Counted from the stretch's first letter, positions 1-8,870 are shown. The stretch: 54,478 bases of DNA from Bacteroidota bacterium (GCA_026390935.1 JAPLEZ010000150.1:1-54478), one strand, 5' to 3'. The notes: generated from the letters alone by a model not told the origin. Numbers and translations: made by a program.

Positions 1-146
1 CGCGTTTTAAACTTCGAGGCATCAAAACGAGTGATTGGAGCAGCTCCGCTCACGCCGTTTTTTAGTCCTTCCCAGTAGGAAGAAACATTGTTGCCAAGAG
101 GTGTCAACGCGCCAAGGCCCGTAACAACAACTCTTTTAAGCTCCAT
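1..146 (-). CDS. fabF: 3-oxoacyl-ACP synthase II, N-terminal fragment (runs off window)
   Basis: The first 48 codons are present on the minus strand and the rest lies outside the window. The N-terminus reads [20 protein letters not shown], followed by a YWEGL/G-type segment, which is the typical start of condensing enzymes of the FabF (KAS II) family. FabF elongates acyl-ACP with malonyl-ACP in cytosolic fatty acid synthesis. The catalytic Cys-His-His residues are beyond the edge and cannot be checked. It starts 15 bases after the acpP stop on the same strand, so the two genes are almost certainly co-transcribed, which is the usual arrangement in this phylum. Confidence 0.93.
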   Translation of the reverse strand, partial: MELKRVVVTGLGALTPLGNNVSSYWEGLKNGVSGAAPITRFDASKFKT

Positions 147-161
147 TATAGCAGGTGTGAA

Positions 162-398
162 TTACTTCGCGTTACTTTCAATGTATGAAATCGCCTCACC
201 AACGGTGCTGATTTTTTCAGCTTGATCGTCAGGAATAGCGATGTTGAATTCTTTTTCAAATTCCATGATCAATTCTACGGTATCCAATGAATCCGCTCCT
301 AAATCATTTGTGAAGCTAGCTTCAGTTGTTACTTCGCTTTCGTCAACTCCTAATTTATCAACGATGATGGCTTTTACTCTAGATGCGATATCAGACAT
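162..398 (-). CDS. acpP: Acyl carrier protein
   Basis: This 78-residue acidic protein has the carrier motif [12 protein letters not shown] with the phosphopantetheine-accepting serine at residue 37. It carries growing acyl chains as thioesters during cytosolic fatty acid synthesis. Length and motif match the standard single-domain ACP exactly. It lies directly upstream of fabF on the minus strand and diverges from purN, a common Bacteroidota arrangement. The ATG start gives the canonical MSDIASRVK-type beginning. Confidence 0.97.
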   Translation of the reverse strand: MSDIASRVKAIIVDKLGVDESEVTTEASFTNDLGADSLDTVELIMEFEKEFNIAIPDDQAEKISTVGEAISYIESNAK

Positions 399-426
399 TT
401 TCTCAGTTTTAAGTTTAACAAGGCTA

Positions 427-458
427 CAAAGAAAACAATTTCTCTGAAAACAATCAAA
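427..458 (-). promoter_or_regulatory. Candidate acpP-fabF promoter
   Basis: On the minus strand there is TTTG (complement of 455-458), a 20-base spacer, then TTTCTTTG (complement of 427-434). This differs at one position from the Bacteroidota -7 consensus TANNTTTG and has the usual spacing from a -33 TTTG. It lies about 30 bases upstream of the acpP start. Assigned by pattern only. Confidence 0.4.
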
Positions 459-518
459 GGTTTGTCTTTTTTATTGATTAAAAATTAATTGCACCTTTGT
501 ATAAAAGTTAGGAAACCT

Positions 519-1079
519 ATGAATATCGCAGTTTTCGCGTCGGGATCAGGCAGTAATGCACAAAAAATATTTGAACGTTTTGAACAGCATTCCCACATAA
601 AAGTGGCATTATTAGTATGCAACAAACCAGAAGCATACGTAATTGATCGCGCAAAAAATTTCGGCATTCCTGTTTTACTTGTCGACAAGTCTTCATTTTC
701 AGATGAAAACTTTTTGCTCCCTGCTTTAAAAAAACACAACATTGAATTTATAGTATTGGCCGGATTTTTATGGCTAATTCCTGCATATCTGATAAAAGCT
801 TATCCAAATAAAATGGTGAATATTCATCCCGCTTTGTTGCCTAAGTATGGAGGTAAGGGGATGCATGGCGCGCATGTGCACAATGCAGTGTATGAAAATA
901 AGGAAAAGGAATCAGGCATTAGCATTCATTTTGTGAATGAAATTTATGATTCCGGTGAAGTAATTTTTCAGGCCACTTGTTTGGTTGAAGGCCTGCAACC
1001 CGAAGAAATTGCTAATGAAGTTTTGAAACTGGAGCACCACCATTTTCCTGAAGTGATTGAAAAATTATTGTCGAAATGA
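519..1079 (+). CDS. purN: Phosphoribosylglycinamide formyltransferase
   Basis: This 186-residue enzyme transfers a formyl group from 10-formyl-tetrahydrofolate to GAR in purine biosynthesis. It shows the N-terminal glycine-rich segment (FASGSGSNAQ), the signature NIHPALLPKYGGKGMHG and a downstream Asp. The catalytic triad equivalents fall at Asn101, His103 and Asp144, close to the numbering of the Escherichia coli enzyme. The ATG at 519 is preferred over an upstream in-frame TTG at 489 because family members start MxIAVFASGxGSN. It overlaps rnhA by 4 bases (ATGA), implying translational coupling. Confidence 0.96.
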   Translation: MNIAVFASGSGSNAQKIFERFEQHSHIKVALLVCNKPEAYVIDRAKNFGIPVLLVDKSSFSDENFLLPALKKHNIEFIVLAGFLWLIPAYLIKAYPNKMVNIHPALLPKYGGKGMHGAHVHNAVYENKEKESGISIHFVNEIYDSGEVIFQATCLVEGLQPEEIANEVLKLEHHHFPEVIEKLLSK

Positions 1080-1534
1080 GTCAAGTCAAAATTTACACCG
1101 ATGGTGCTGCTAAAGGAAATCCTGGAAGGGGAGGTTATGGAGTTGTTCTCTTGTCGGGGCCGCATCGGAAGGAGATTTCAGAGGGTTTCGCTCACACCAC
1201 TAACAACAGAATGGAGTTGATGAGTGTGATCGTTGCTCTTGAAGCATTGACCAAGCCGGGCTGTGATGTAACGATTTATTCCGACTCCAAATATGTGGTG
1301 GATTCGGTTGAAAAAAAATGGGTCTTCGGCTGGCAGAAAAAAGGTTTTTCAGGTAAAAAGAATGTGGATTTGTGGAAGCGTTTCTTATTGATATTCCCCA
1401 AACACAATGTGAAATTTGTTTGGGTGAAGGGTCACGCCGGAAACGTATTGAATGAACGATGCGACCAGCTCGCTGTTGCTGCGTCAGAAGGAAAAAACTT
1501 AAAGGAAGATATTGGGTATGTTCCTGAAGATTAG
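1076..1534 (+). CDS. rnhA: Ribonuclease HI
   Basis: A 152-residue RNase H that cleaves the RNA strand of RNA-DNA hybrids. The metal-binding acidic residues are at Asp9 (IYTDGAAKGNPG), Glu47 (TNNRMELM), Asp70 (YSDSKYVV) and Asp130 (NERCDQLA), with the catalytic-loop His at 120 (KGHAG). Length is normal for the bacterial type. Its ATG overlaps the purN stop by 4 bases, so both are read from one transcript. Confidence 0.96.
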   Translation: MSQVKIYTDGAAKGNPGRGGYGVVLLSGPHRKEISEGFAHTTNNRMELMSVIVALEALTKPGCDVTIYSDSKYVVDSVEKKWVFGWQKKGFSGKKNVDLWKRFLLIFPKHNVKFVWVKGHAGNVLNERCDQLAVAASEGKNLKEDIGYVPED

Positions 1535-2030
1535 GAGCAATGAAGGCAATATTAATTGTAAATCAATTTTTAATTTTAATATTTTAGCATTTTAAAAAAT
1601 ATTGTTTTTGAAGAGAAGACATAAAATAGTAGGTTGTATAATTTTGGTGGCGCCAGCACTAATTGTATCTCTCAACTTATTTTTTTGTGCTCTTTTACAA
1701 AATATAAATTCTGAGAAAAGGGAGGGTCCTAAAAAAGTTGTTTGTGTAGTAAAATATTTCCCGGGAAAAGGAAGTAAATCGTCATGCAAGACTTCGCAAA
1801 GCGCTGGAAATCCTAGCTGTATTTCTTATTTAACGCTGCATTCACCTGAACGTACTTCTGGTAGTTACCTTTTGCAAATGAGCATTATTGGTAATTTAAT
1901 TTCCTGTGAATCTTATATAAAGTTTCGTTGTCTGTTGATTTAAATATTCAGGTTTCCAAATGCTATTGAATCCTACTTGGTACGATAGTGGTGTAATTTT
2001 TAGAAATCAAATATGAAGTAGCAGTAGAAA
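1535..2030. other. Gene-poor interval with a possible decayed coding relic
   Basis: No convincing intact gene fills these 496 bases. On the minus strand, complement of 1816-1884 reads as CSFAKGNYQKYVQVNAALN plus KKYS before a TAG stop at 1813-1815; this looks protein-like, but it is cut by a TAA immediately upstream. The preceding protein-like piece (QEIKLPIMLICK) lies in another frame, which suggests a frameshifted gene end. A plus-strand TTG-initiated reading frame of 113 codons (1602-1943) covers the same DNA; its second half lies opposite the relic and looks out of frame. I do not recognise the parent gene. Confidence 0.35.
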
Positions 2031-2768
2031 ATGAAAGTGGTCCTTATTACTCAAGCCAGGATGGGTTCTTCAAGATTTCCAGGCAAAATATTAAAAACGG
2101 TAGAGGGGAAGACTTTACTAGAGATTCACTTGAACAGGTTGCATAAATGTAAAACGATTCATCGGTTTTTGGTTGCTACAACAATCAATGAAACTGATCA
2201 AGAGATTTGTGACATTGCGCTGCAGTGCAGCTGGGAATTATATAGAGGAGATGAAAAAGATGTATTGTCTCGATTTTATCATTCAATTCCAGAAAATGAG
2301 TTTGATTATGTAGTTAGAATGACCTCTGACTGCACTCTTGCTGACCCAACGGTGGTGGACGAAATCGTGGAATATGCCAAACAACATCAATTGGATTACT
2401 GCACGAATTCAATTGATCGAAAATTCCCAAAGGGACTCGACGTGGAAGTGTTTAGTTACAAAGCTTTAAAGAATTCTTATGAAGACGCGCGTGCACTTTG
2501 GGATCGTGAACATGTAACGCCATATATGACTCGACACTCCAGTATTAAAGGAGGTTTATTATTTACTGGTGCGCATTATCCATCTGATTTTAATTTTAGC
2601 AATATCAGAGTAACGGTGGATGTTCCTTTGGATTATGCCTTTATTAAGCAATTAATAGAGCAAATTGGCAGCGAGAAGAATTGGCGAGAATACATCGACT
2701 TAATAGAAAGTGATGAGCTTTTGTCTGAGATGAACAGAAAAGTAGTGCAATTGTCGGGAACTGAGTAA
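2031..2768 (+). CDS. SpsF-like cytidylyltransferase / glycosyltransferase-family protein
   Basis: A 245-residue protein starting MKVVLITQARMGSSRFPGK, the nucleotide-binding loop of the CMP-sugar synthetase-like family typified by SpsF (spore coat polysaccharide protein F). Such proteins belong to the CTP_transf_3 nucleotidyltransferase fold and probably activate a sugar with CTP for surface glycan synthesis. Further support comes from LADPTVVDEIV and the RVTVDVPLDY segment. It stands alone, without other glycan genes, next to a possible gene relic and ends 5 bases from the convergent aminopeptidase gene. The exact sugar cannot be stated. Confidence 0.8.
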   Translation: MKVVLITQARMGSSRFPGKILKTVEGKTLLEIHLNRLHKCKTIHRFLVATTINETDQEICDIALQCSWELYRGDEKDVLSRFYHSIPENEFDYVVRMTSDCTLADPTVVDEIVEYAKQHQLDYCTNSIDRKFPKGLDVEVFSYKALKNSYEDARALWDREHVTPYMTRHSSIKGGLLFTGAHYPSDFNFSNIRVTVDVPLDYAFIKQLIEQIGSEKNWREYIDLIESDELLSEMNRKVVQLSGTE

Positions 2769-2773
2769 AGCGC

Positions 2774-5452
2774 TTATTTCGCCTCTTCCGATTTGTAAAA
2801 GTCTTGTAATTCTTTGTTTTTTTCCGATGCAATGGCTTTGGCAACTTTCTCTTCAATTTTTACAATTTGTTTTTTCAGTAGATCAATTTTTTCCTGCATC
2901 TGTTTGGCATCGTAGGAAGTAGCTGTAATTTTCTTATTGTCAGCCAAATCTTTTTCTAAGTCTTTAATTCTTTTGTCGTAACGGGTTTTAAGTTTTTTCA
3001 TTCCTATTACAGCAGCTTTCCTAACTTCAGTATCCTCATCTGAAGTGGCGATATTGTAAAGTGAATCAAGTCCGGAGAAAAATATTTTTTCAGATTGTTT
3101 TTCAAGATAGTCGGCAAAAAGATTAACCAATTCCGCTTGTTCATAGGCTTCAAAGTAAGGAAGAGTATTGGTGTAGTAGGAATAGTAGTCGTCATTTTTT
3201 TGTTCGGAATAGATATCGGCAATGGTTAAGGTGATGTATTCTTGAATAGGAAATTCTTTGGTTTTGATGATGGCTAGTGCTTCATCTCTGTTTTTTTCAC
3301 CTTTCAAAATGTAGTAAGCACGCAAGGTGGATGCCACAACGAGGTTAGAAGAATCATTGAGCGTTTTTTTCAAAACAGTTTCGGCTTCTTCAAAAGTGAA
3401 GTTGGCACGAATTTGTTTGATGGCCATGGATCGCACCAACGATTTGGAATCTTTAACTGCCATTTTAAAAACAACATCCATAAGCTCTCCTTTCAGTGTG
3501 TCGTTGCTTAAATCCAATTCAGCCAATGCGTAGTATCGATTGGCCCAGAAAGGATCTTTCAGCGCCTGAATCAACACATCATTTTTAACTGCAGGCGGGG
3601 TGTTTTTTTCCTGTATGATATAAGCCAAGGCATCATATCTGTCAATTAAATTTTTTCCTTTAGCAAATTGAAAAGCCCATTCTTCGGAATTTTTTGTCTC
3701 TGTTTTTTCACACAACAAAATTTTATCTGCATCAATGCTTACCCATTCAGGTTTTCCATCTGCAGGCAAGTTGAAAACCTGACTCTTGTTCTCCAGCCAT
3801 ACTTTGTGGCGCATAGGTTTTGCACCGGAATAGATGTCGATATCGACTGGAAGGCGGAAAACGGGAGAAAGTGTGAAATCCTGTTTTTGGGAGATTGAAA
3901 CTGCAATAGAATCCGAAGCAGAGTTGTAGGTGTACGAAATATCCAGCACAGGATGACCTTTGGATAAAAACCACTGATTGAAAAACCAATTGAGATCTTC
4001 TCCGGTCACTTTTTCAAAAGACATTCGGAGATTGGCAATTTCAGCTGATTTATATTTATTGCTTTCGAGGTAATCTTTCAAAGCTGCAAAAAAAGCATCG
4101 TCACCAACATAGTTTCTGAGCATATGCAATACACATCCGCCTTTGTTGTAGCTGTGTGCATCAAACATGTCATCAATAGATTTGTAATCGTATCGAATAA
4201 GATCTTCTTTCTTTTCTCGAGATTCCATCAAATAACCTTCAAGGTCTTTTACAAAATGGTAATCAGCTGCTTCGCGACCGTATTTGTAATCAATCCACAA
4301 ATACTCGCTGTAATTGGCAAACGATTCATTAAGCGGAAGATTGGCCCACGATTCACAAGTCACCAGATCACCAAACCAGTGGTGAAACAATTCATGTGAA
4401 ATGTGGTCTTCATGATCAGAATCCAATAATTCATTTTTCGATCGCATTACGTATTCAGCGTGCAAAACAGCACTAGTGTTTTCCATGGCTCCTGCCACAA
4501 AATCACGCACAATCATTTGAGAGTATTTTGGCCATGGATAAGGCACTCCTAATTTTTTGGAGAAGAACTGTATCATCTCAGGTGTATTTCCAAACACGGC
4601 CATCACATCTGCTGAATCTTTGTGTTCCACATAGTACGACATCGGAATTTCTCCCGAACGATCCTTTTGAACGTAAAAGTCGCCAGCAGCAATCATTACC
4701 AGGTATGGAGCATGAGGCAAATCGTGTTTCCAGTAATCGGTGCGGGTACCGTCACCATTTGATTTGGATGAAAGGAGGAGTCCGTTGGACAGAGTAACAT
4801 ATTGCTCATCAACGGTGAAATAAATTTCCTGAGTCATTTTTTCGCTGGTGTTTTCAATGGTTGGAAACCAGCAGGAATTGGATTCGGGCTCACCTTGTGT
4901 CCACATTTCCTTTGCTTTGATTTTATTTTTTTGATCGGCGTTTATAAAAAACAAACCTTTTTGATCTTCTTTTTCAATGATCTTTTTTTCCAGCAAATTT
5001 TCCGGCTGAGCGATGTATTCAATGTAAATTTTGTACGCTTGGTTTCTCTTGTATTCTTTGTCGAGTTGAATGTTTAAAGTTTTGTCGTCGTATTTGTAAA
5101 CCAATTTCTTTTTTGTGCCGGCCGAATCCAGCAGGGATACTTCCTTGATCATCATTCCTTTAGCATCAAGCTCCACTTGCTTTGTAGGATAGAAATATGG
5201 TTGTAGGGTAAGTGTAGCTTTGCCTTGTAATTCCCGTTTTGCCCAATCCAAACTCACTTCCAGCCTGGTGTGTATCAAATCATTTTTTCTGGTTTTGGTA
5301 GCGTGATAAACTTTGCGGATTTCCTCAACAGAAGTAGATACTTGAGGAAGATTATTTTTCTTGTCTTTTTTGAATAAACTGCAAGAAGAAAGGGCTAACA
5401 GTACAGCAAAAAAAAGTAGTTGCAGAGCTTTGGTGTGTTTCACGCTTATCAT
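2774..5452 (-). CDS. M1-family aminopeptidase, lipoprotein
   Basis: An 892-residue metallopeptidase anchored as a lipoprotein. The start at 5452 gives MISVKHTKALQLLFFAVLLA and a lipobox LSSC with Cys24; an upstream ATG at 5497 would spoil the signal peptide. The gluzincin motif HELFH is at 353-357 with the third zinc ligand Glu376, the exact HEXXH-X18-E spacing of family M1, and the substrate-binding GAMEN is at 321-325. The C-terminal third is alpha-helical with HEAT-like repeats and ends in a charged coiled coil. It probably trims N-terminal residues from peptides in the periplasm or at the surface. It converges with the SpsF-like gene and diverges from the biotin carrier gene. Confidence 0.93.
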   Translation of the reverse strand: MISVKHTKALQLLFFAVLLALSSCSLFKKDKKNNLPQVSTSVEEIRKVYHATKTRKNDLIHTRLEVSLDWAKRELQGKATLTLQPYFYPTKQVELDAKGMMIKEVSLLDSAGTKKKLVYKYDDKTLNIQLDKEYKRNQAYKIYIEYIAQPENLLEKKIIEKEDQKGLFFINADQKNKIKAKEMWTQGEPESNSCWFPTIENTSEKMTQEIYFTVDEQYVTLSNGLLLSSKSNGDGTRTDYWKHDLPHAPYLVMIAAGDFYVQKDRSGEIPMSYYVEHKDSADVMAVFGNTPEMIQFFSKKLGVPYPWPKYSQMIVRDFVAGAMENTSAVLHAEYVMRSKNELLDSDHEDHISHELFHHWFGDLVTCESWANLPLNESFANYSEYLWIDYKYGREAADYHFVKDLEGYLMESREKKEDLIRYDYKSIDDMFDAHSYNKGGCVLHMLRNYVGDDAFFAALKDYLESNKYKSAEIANLRMSFEKVTGEDLNWFFNQWFLSKGHPVLDISYTYNSASDSIAVSISQKQDFTLSPVFRLPVDIDIYSGAKPMRHKVWLENKSQVFNLPADGKPEWVSIDADKILLCEKTETKNSEEWAFQFAKGKNLIDRYDALAYIIQEKNTPPAVKNDVLIQALKDPFWANRYYALAELDLSNDTLKGELMDVVFKMAVKDSKSLVRSMAIKQIRANFTFEEAETVLKKTLNDSSNLVVASTLRAYYILKGEKNRDEALAIIKTKEFPIQEYITLTIADIYSEQKNDDYYSYYTNTLPYFEAYEQAELVNLFADYLEKQSEKIFFSGLDSLYNIATSDEDTEVRKAAVIGMKKLKTRYDKRIKDLEKDLADNKKITATSYDAKQMQEKIDLLKKQIVKIEEKVAKAIASEKNKELQDFYKSEEAK

Positions 5453-5475
5453 TTGATACAAACATAAAGAATAGC

Positions 5476-5506
5476 TTTCTGAAATAAAATAAATCATGTA
5501 GGTTTG
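5476..5506 (+). promoter_or_regulatory. Candidate promoter of the biotin carrier gene
   Basis: TAGGTTTG at 5499-5506 matches TANNTTTG perfectly, preceded 20 bases upstream by TTT (5476-5478) as a weak -33. The box ends only 4 bases before the ATG at 5511, so transcription from it would start at or next to the start codon. Confidence 0.4.
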
Positions 5507-5510
5507 TCAT

Positions 5511-6017
5511 ATGCTGCAAATAAAGGTAAATACAACAATTTTTTCTGTAGCGTTGAACACTGTTTCTGAGTTCAAGGCGGAGCTCAACGGAAAGCTTGTC
5601 GACTATGAGATGGAGGAACTTGGCGAGGGTAGGTTTTTACTGAGAAGAGGCAATGAAGTAGTTGAGCTATTCGTACTTTCTGCAAGTGAAGAAGGAAAGG
5701 AAATTGAAATTCAAGTTGGACAAAATTACTACAAAACAGAGGTTCAAACTGAGTTTGACCAATTGCTTGGAACAATGGGTTTTAAAAGTGGTGATGCTAA
5801 AAAGTTGAAGGAATTGAAATCTCCAATGCCAGGTAAAATAATTTCTGTTTTGGTAGATGAAGGAGCAGAAGTAAAAGCGGGAGATCCTTTGTTGGTGTTG
5901 GAAGCAATGAAAATGGAAAATGTTTTGCAATGTCTTGTAGATGGGAAAGTTGATAAAATAATGGCCACCAAAGGAGCGTCGGTAAATAAGAACGACATAT
6001 TAATTAAGTTTGTGTAA
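5511..6017 (+). CDS. Biotin/lipoyl-attachment domain carrier protein (carboxylase BCCP-like)
   Basis: A 168-residue protein whose C-terminal ~70 residues are a biotinyl domain: KSPMPGKI, then the attachment motif EAMKMEN with the biotinylated Lys134. The N-terminal ~95 residues resemble the beta-rich extension seen in separate carrier subunits of acyl-CoA or decarboxylase-type carboxylases. It carries carboxybiotin between the carboxylase and carboxyltransferase partners. No partner subunit is encoded in this window, so acetyl-CoA, propionyl-CoA or oxaloacetate specificity cannot be chosen. The downstream lipoprotein gene begins 10 bases after the stop. Confidence 0.88.
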   Translation: MLQIKVNTTIFSVALNTVSEFKAELNGKLVDYEMEELGEGRFLLRRGNEVVELFVLSASEEGKEIEIQVGQNYYKTEVQTEFDQLLGTMGFKSGDAKKLKELKSPMPGKIISVLVDEGAEVKAGDPLLVLEAMKMENVLQCLVDGKVDKIMATKGASVNKNDILIKFV

Positions 6018-6027
6018 AAATAGAGCT

Positions 6028-6870
6028 ATGTACAAGTACTTCATTTTATCAGTATTGTTTGCATTTATTGGTTGTGGAACTTCGGAAGAAGTTGACCCCG
6101 AAATCTCAGTTGAAAACGAAACTAGCGAGTCGCAGTTTGAAGCCAAGAAACTAATTGTGTTTTCTAAAAATGGTATAATATTGACTGAATTCAACGATTT
6201 TCCATTGTTTAGTGATGTTGAGTTGAAACTGGTTAGTCCGAAAGACAATAAGGCTCGTGTGGGAAAAAATGATTTTGAATATGAAGTGAAGAGATTCCCT
6301 ATGGGTGACGCTACTTCTGAAGCTGATAAAACAGGATTCAAGTTAGAGGAGGAAGGGCAGCACATTAAATTTATTTATAGTGGTCATTTGCCAAAAATTG
6401 CCAATAGCACTACAATTGAAGAAAATTTATCAGCAGGCGAAAATTATGTTTTTGCTGTTTTGTCTCGATCGTACGATTTAACTGTACATCATTCCAAGAA
6501 AGGATATGTAATGTCAAAAATTTCCATTTACGATAATAAATCGAAAATTGACACAGCAACCGGAAGCCACATGATTCCAATTAGTCCAGCCGGGCAATAT
6601 GAATTTGAAAAAAGCAAAAAGATTTTACTTGATTTCTATTTGGTAAACACACAGTTGAGTGAAAAAGGAAATTATGTTTTAGTCACAATTGACAACACAG
6701 AATTTATGATAAAAAAATGGACTCCATTTATCATTGAAGGACTTTTGCCTGGTATGCATTCGGTTTCTTTTAAATTGATGGATGCTAGTGGGCACCTTAT
6801 TTCTGGGCCCTTCAACGACGTAGGTAAAATGGAATTTACCATCAAAGAAAAGCAAGGTTTGCTGAATTAG
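6028..6870 (+). CDS. Lipoprotein of unknown function
   Basis: A 280-residue protein starting MYKYFILSVLFAFIGCGTSE, with a lipobox FIGC; a GTG upstream at 6010 is rejected because it would sit before the signal peptide. After the lipid anchor comes an acidic spacer and then beta-rich sequence, possibly two Ig-like folds (for example the HSVSFKLMDASGH segment near the C-terminus). No catalytic motif is visible. It follows the biotin carrier gene by 10 bases and so is probably in its transcript, but no functional link is obvious. Its stop codon overlaps the stop of the convergent beta-helix gene. Confidence 0.8.
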   Translation: MYKYFILSVLFAFIGCGTSEEVDPEISVENETSESQFEAKKLIVFSKNGIILTEFNDFPLFSDVELKLVSPKDNKARVGKNDFEYEVKRFPMGDATSEADKTGFKLEEEGQHIKFIYSGHLPKIANSTTIEENLSAGENYVFAVLSRSYDLTVHHSKKGYVMSKISIYDNKSKIDTATGSHMIPISPAGQYEFEKSKKILLDFYLVNTQLSEKGNYVLVTIDNTEFMIKKWTPFIIEGLLPGMHSVSFKLMDASGHLISGPFNDVGKMEFTIKEKQGLLN

Positions 6871-8714
6871 TATTTTACAAATTTTGTGGTGAAGAAACTA
6901 TTAAGACTAGTAATAGTTAGGTAGTAGTTGCCTGCAGCAAGATCAGCAAGATTTATATCAAAATTATTTTCTCCTTTTTTTACAAATAGTTTGGCTGCGC
7001 AAACACTTTTTCCGGTGCAATCATAGATCACTAAACTAAAGCTGTCATTTTCTTCTGCATTAAAGAATAATTTTGTTCGACCTTCAGTTGGATTAGGATA
7101 AATGAGCGCTTGAGATTTATTGTTGGTGGCACAAACTGCTATTCCTGAATACGTGCAAGTGCCATCGTAATCGCTTTGTTTTAATCGGTAATAGGTGGTT
7201 TTGTTGGTGAGCAAGGGATCCGTGGAAATGTACATGATCGGCGAAAAGGAATTTCCAGCTCCTTTCACATCTTCAAATGCGAAAAAAGTAACTCCATCAA
7301 ACGATCGTTCCAATGTAAAGTAATCGTTGTTGATTTCCGATGCAGTGACCCAGTTCAGCTTATTGCCCATGTCGCTTTGGCTTGCAGTGAAGGAGATTAA
7401 TTCTACGGGTAAGGTTGCAATGTATTCAAAAGCACCTATGTCTTGAGCGCTGCTCGGACGGGTAAACGATGGAAATCTTCGAACATCATCGGTGACGGTT
7501 GCGTCAGTGCTCGCTCTATCTAATGCACTTGATCCAGCAGTAATATCCAAAAGAGTTGAGCTACTGAAATTGGGATTTCCATTGTAGCCGTTTGCCTCAT
7601 TGCTGTTGAAGAGGTAGTCCCAGTTGGCAAAGGTCGCATAATCAGTTCCTCTGTATCCAGCTTGTCCACCCGTCGCAGGAAAATAGTAAACATTGTAATC
7701 CAAAATACTAGGATCATAAGAAGCATCATTCATTTTAACACAATAATATCCTGTGCCGCCTACGAGGTAAAAAATATTGTTTTTGATGGTCCACGCCGAA
7801 AAATCACCTTTGATACAATCTTTATCCGATCGAATAGAATTGAATTTAAAAGTATTGGAAGAGTGCGTTTCTCCACCGTTATCGGCCCATAGTCCATAAT
7901 CACAATCCCACACATAATTGTTTTGCCAGGTGTTTCCTGTGCCTTGCTGTTGGATATCTAAACCGTAGTTTCCTCCACTTATTTTATTGCTTTTGATAAC
8001 GCAGTTATTGGCTGTTCCTAGTGCAGTTGTCCCTTCAATAAAAATACCGCATCTATTGCCGGCCGCCTTCGAAGTCATGGTAATAGTATTTCCAGCGAAG
8101 AGGTGATTGCCGCAGTAATTGGAGCGTATGCCATCGCCACTTGTATTTAGAGTGCAATTTTGAACAGTGATGTAATTCGCTTGGTAGGGGTGAATGCAGG
8201 TGGCCGAGACGGTTTTAATTGAACAAAGGATAATGCTAATATTACTTACGTTTGTTCCAATGTACACAGTATTTGTACCACTGTTTTGCGTTTCCAAATA
8301 CATGTTTTTAATGCTAATGTAGCTGTTGCCAGATGCACCAAGATAAATGGCTTCTGTGGCTCCGGTCACAATGTTTTTACTTAACGAAATTCCTGCCCCG
8401 ATAAAGCTTAGAGGATGTCCCGTAGTCCCGCCATCAGCATTTGTATTGAGCATCCATCTTTCATTGTAGGTTCCCGCATCTACATACACAATATCGTCGG
8501 CACCCAGTACTTGATTGCTAATGACATATGAAACAGTTAGGTAGGGGGCTGCTGCTGATCCGTTGCCCGTAGCGTTGCTTCCTGCTGCCGAGCAGAAAAC
8601 GTCGCCTGTGGTAAATCCGTCGTTGACGTACCATGTTGCCGAATATGCATGGAAATAACCCAAACACATTAAGAACCAAATTAATTTGTAGGAAGGGCGA
8701 ATTCTGATTTTCAT
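6867..8714 (-). CDS. Secreted right-handed beta-helix protein with type A T9SS sorting domain
   Basis: A 615-residue exported protein with a signal peptide (residues 1 to about 26, cleavage near YSA). Residues ~30-440 are a parallel beta-helix of the pectate-lyase/NosD kind, with repeated N-rich turns such as NKISGGNYGLDI and NNYVWDCDYG, ending RRFPSFTRP and DIGAFEY. The C-terminus (~540-615) is a type A T9SS sorting domain: YPNPTEGRTKLFF, then AAGNYYLTI and a basic FVKY end. The passenger is closely related to the first ~450 residues of the giant protein at 38222-42883, which ends in a type B domain instead. It probably binds or cleaves polysaccharide at the cell surface; no catalytic residues could be assigned. 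Confidence 0.87.
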   Translation of the reverse strand: MKIRIRPSYKLIWFLMCLGYFHAYSATWYVNDGFTTGDVFCSAAGSNATGNGSAAAPYLTVSYVISNQVLGADDIVYVDAGTYNERWMLNTNADGGTTGHPLSFIGAGISLSKNIVTGATEAIYLGASGNSYISIKNMYLETQNSGTNTVYIGTNVSNISIILCSIKTVSATCIHPYQANYITVQNCTLNTSGDGIRSNYCGNHLFAGNTITMTSKAAGNRCGIFIEGTTALGTANNCVIKSNKISGGNYGLDIQQQGTGNTWQNNYVWDCDYGLWADNGGETHSSNTFKFNSIRSDKDCIKGDFSAWTIKNNIFYLVGGTGYYCVKMNDASYDPSILDYNVYYFPATGGQAGYRGTDYATFANWDYLFNSNEANGYNGNPNFSSSTLLDITAGSSALDRASTDATVTDDVRRFPSFTRPSSAQDIGAFEYIATLPVELISFTASQSDMGNKLNWVTASEINNDYFTLERSFDGVTFFAFEDVKGAGNSFSPIMYISTDPLLTNKTTYYRLKQSDYDGTCTYSGIAVCATNNKSQALIYPNPTEGRTKLFFNAEENDSFSLVIYDCTGKSVCAAKLFVKKGENNFDINLADLAAGNYYLTITSLNSFFTTKFVKY

Positions 8715-8734
8715 AAAAATCTTTCAAAAATTAG

Positions 8735-8755
8735 ATAGTGTAAATATAACACTAT
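8735..8755 (-). promoter_or_regulatory. Inverted repeat upstream of the beta-helix gene
   Basis: ATAGTGT (8735-8741) and ACACTAT (8749-8755) form a perfect 7-base inverted repeat with a 7-base spacer, 21-41 bases upstream of the start codon at 8714. The size and position fit an operator for a dimeric regulator, or a short 5' UTR hairpin. Function is inferred. Confidence 0.35.
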
Positions 8756-8837
8756 AAAGAATGTCGCGCCAGTTTTTTATCTGTTAAATTTTAAAATGTT
8801 TGAAATTTCTGGTACATCAGGAAGGAATAAAACAAAG

Positions 8838-8863
8838 AAAGCCGCTATTTCTAGCGGCTTTTT
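8838..8863 (-). terminator. Terminator after tRNA-Asn
   Basis: A 10-base stem AAAGCCGCTA / TAGCGGCTTT with loop TTTC. It lies 8 bases downstream of the tRNA 3' end on the minus strand and is followed by T-rich sequence (TTTGTTTT). The symmetrical stem could also work on the plus strand. Confidence 0.7.
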
Positions 8864-8870
8864 ACCTCTG

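Noticed and set aside
489-518. Upstream TTG start for purN
   Set aside because: It would add 10 residues before the conserved MNIAVFASGSGSNA start; the ATG at 519 fits the family.
1602-1943. TTG-initiated 113-codon plus-strand frame with a hydrophobic start
   Set aside because: Its second half has no protein-like character and lies opposite a more protein-like minus-strand fragment; no usable ribosome site or neighbour supports it.
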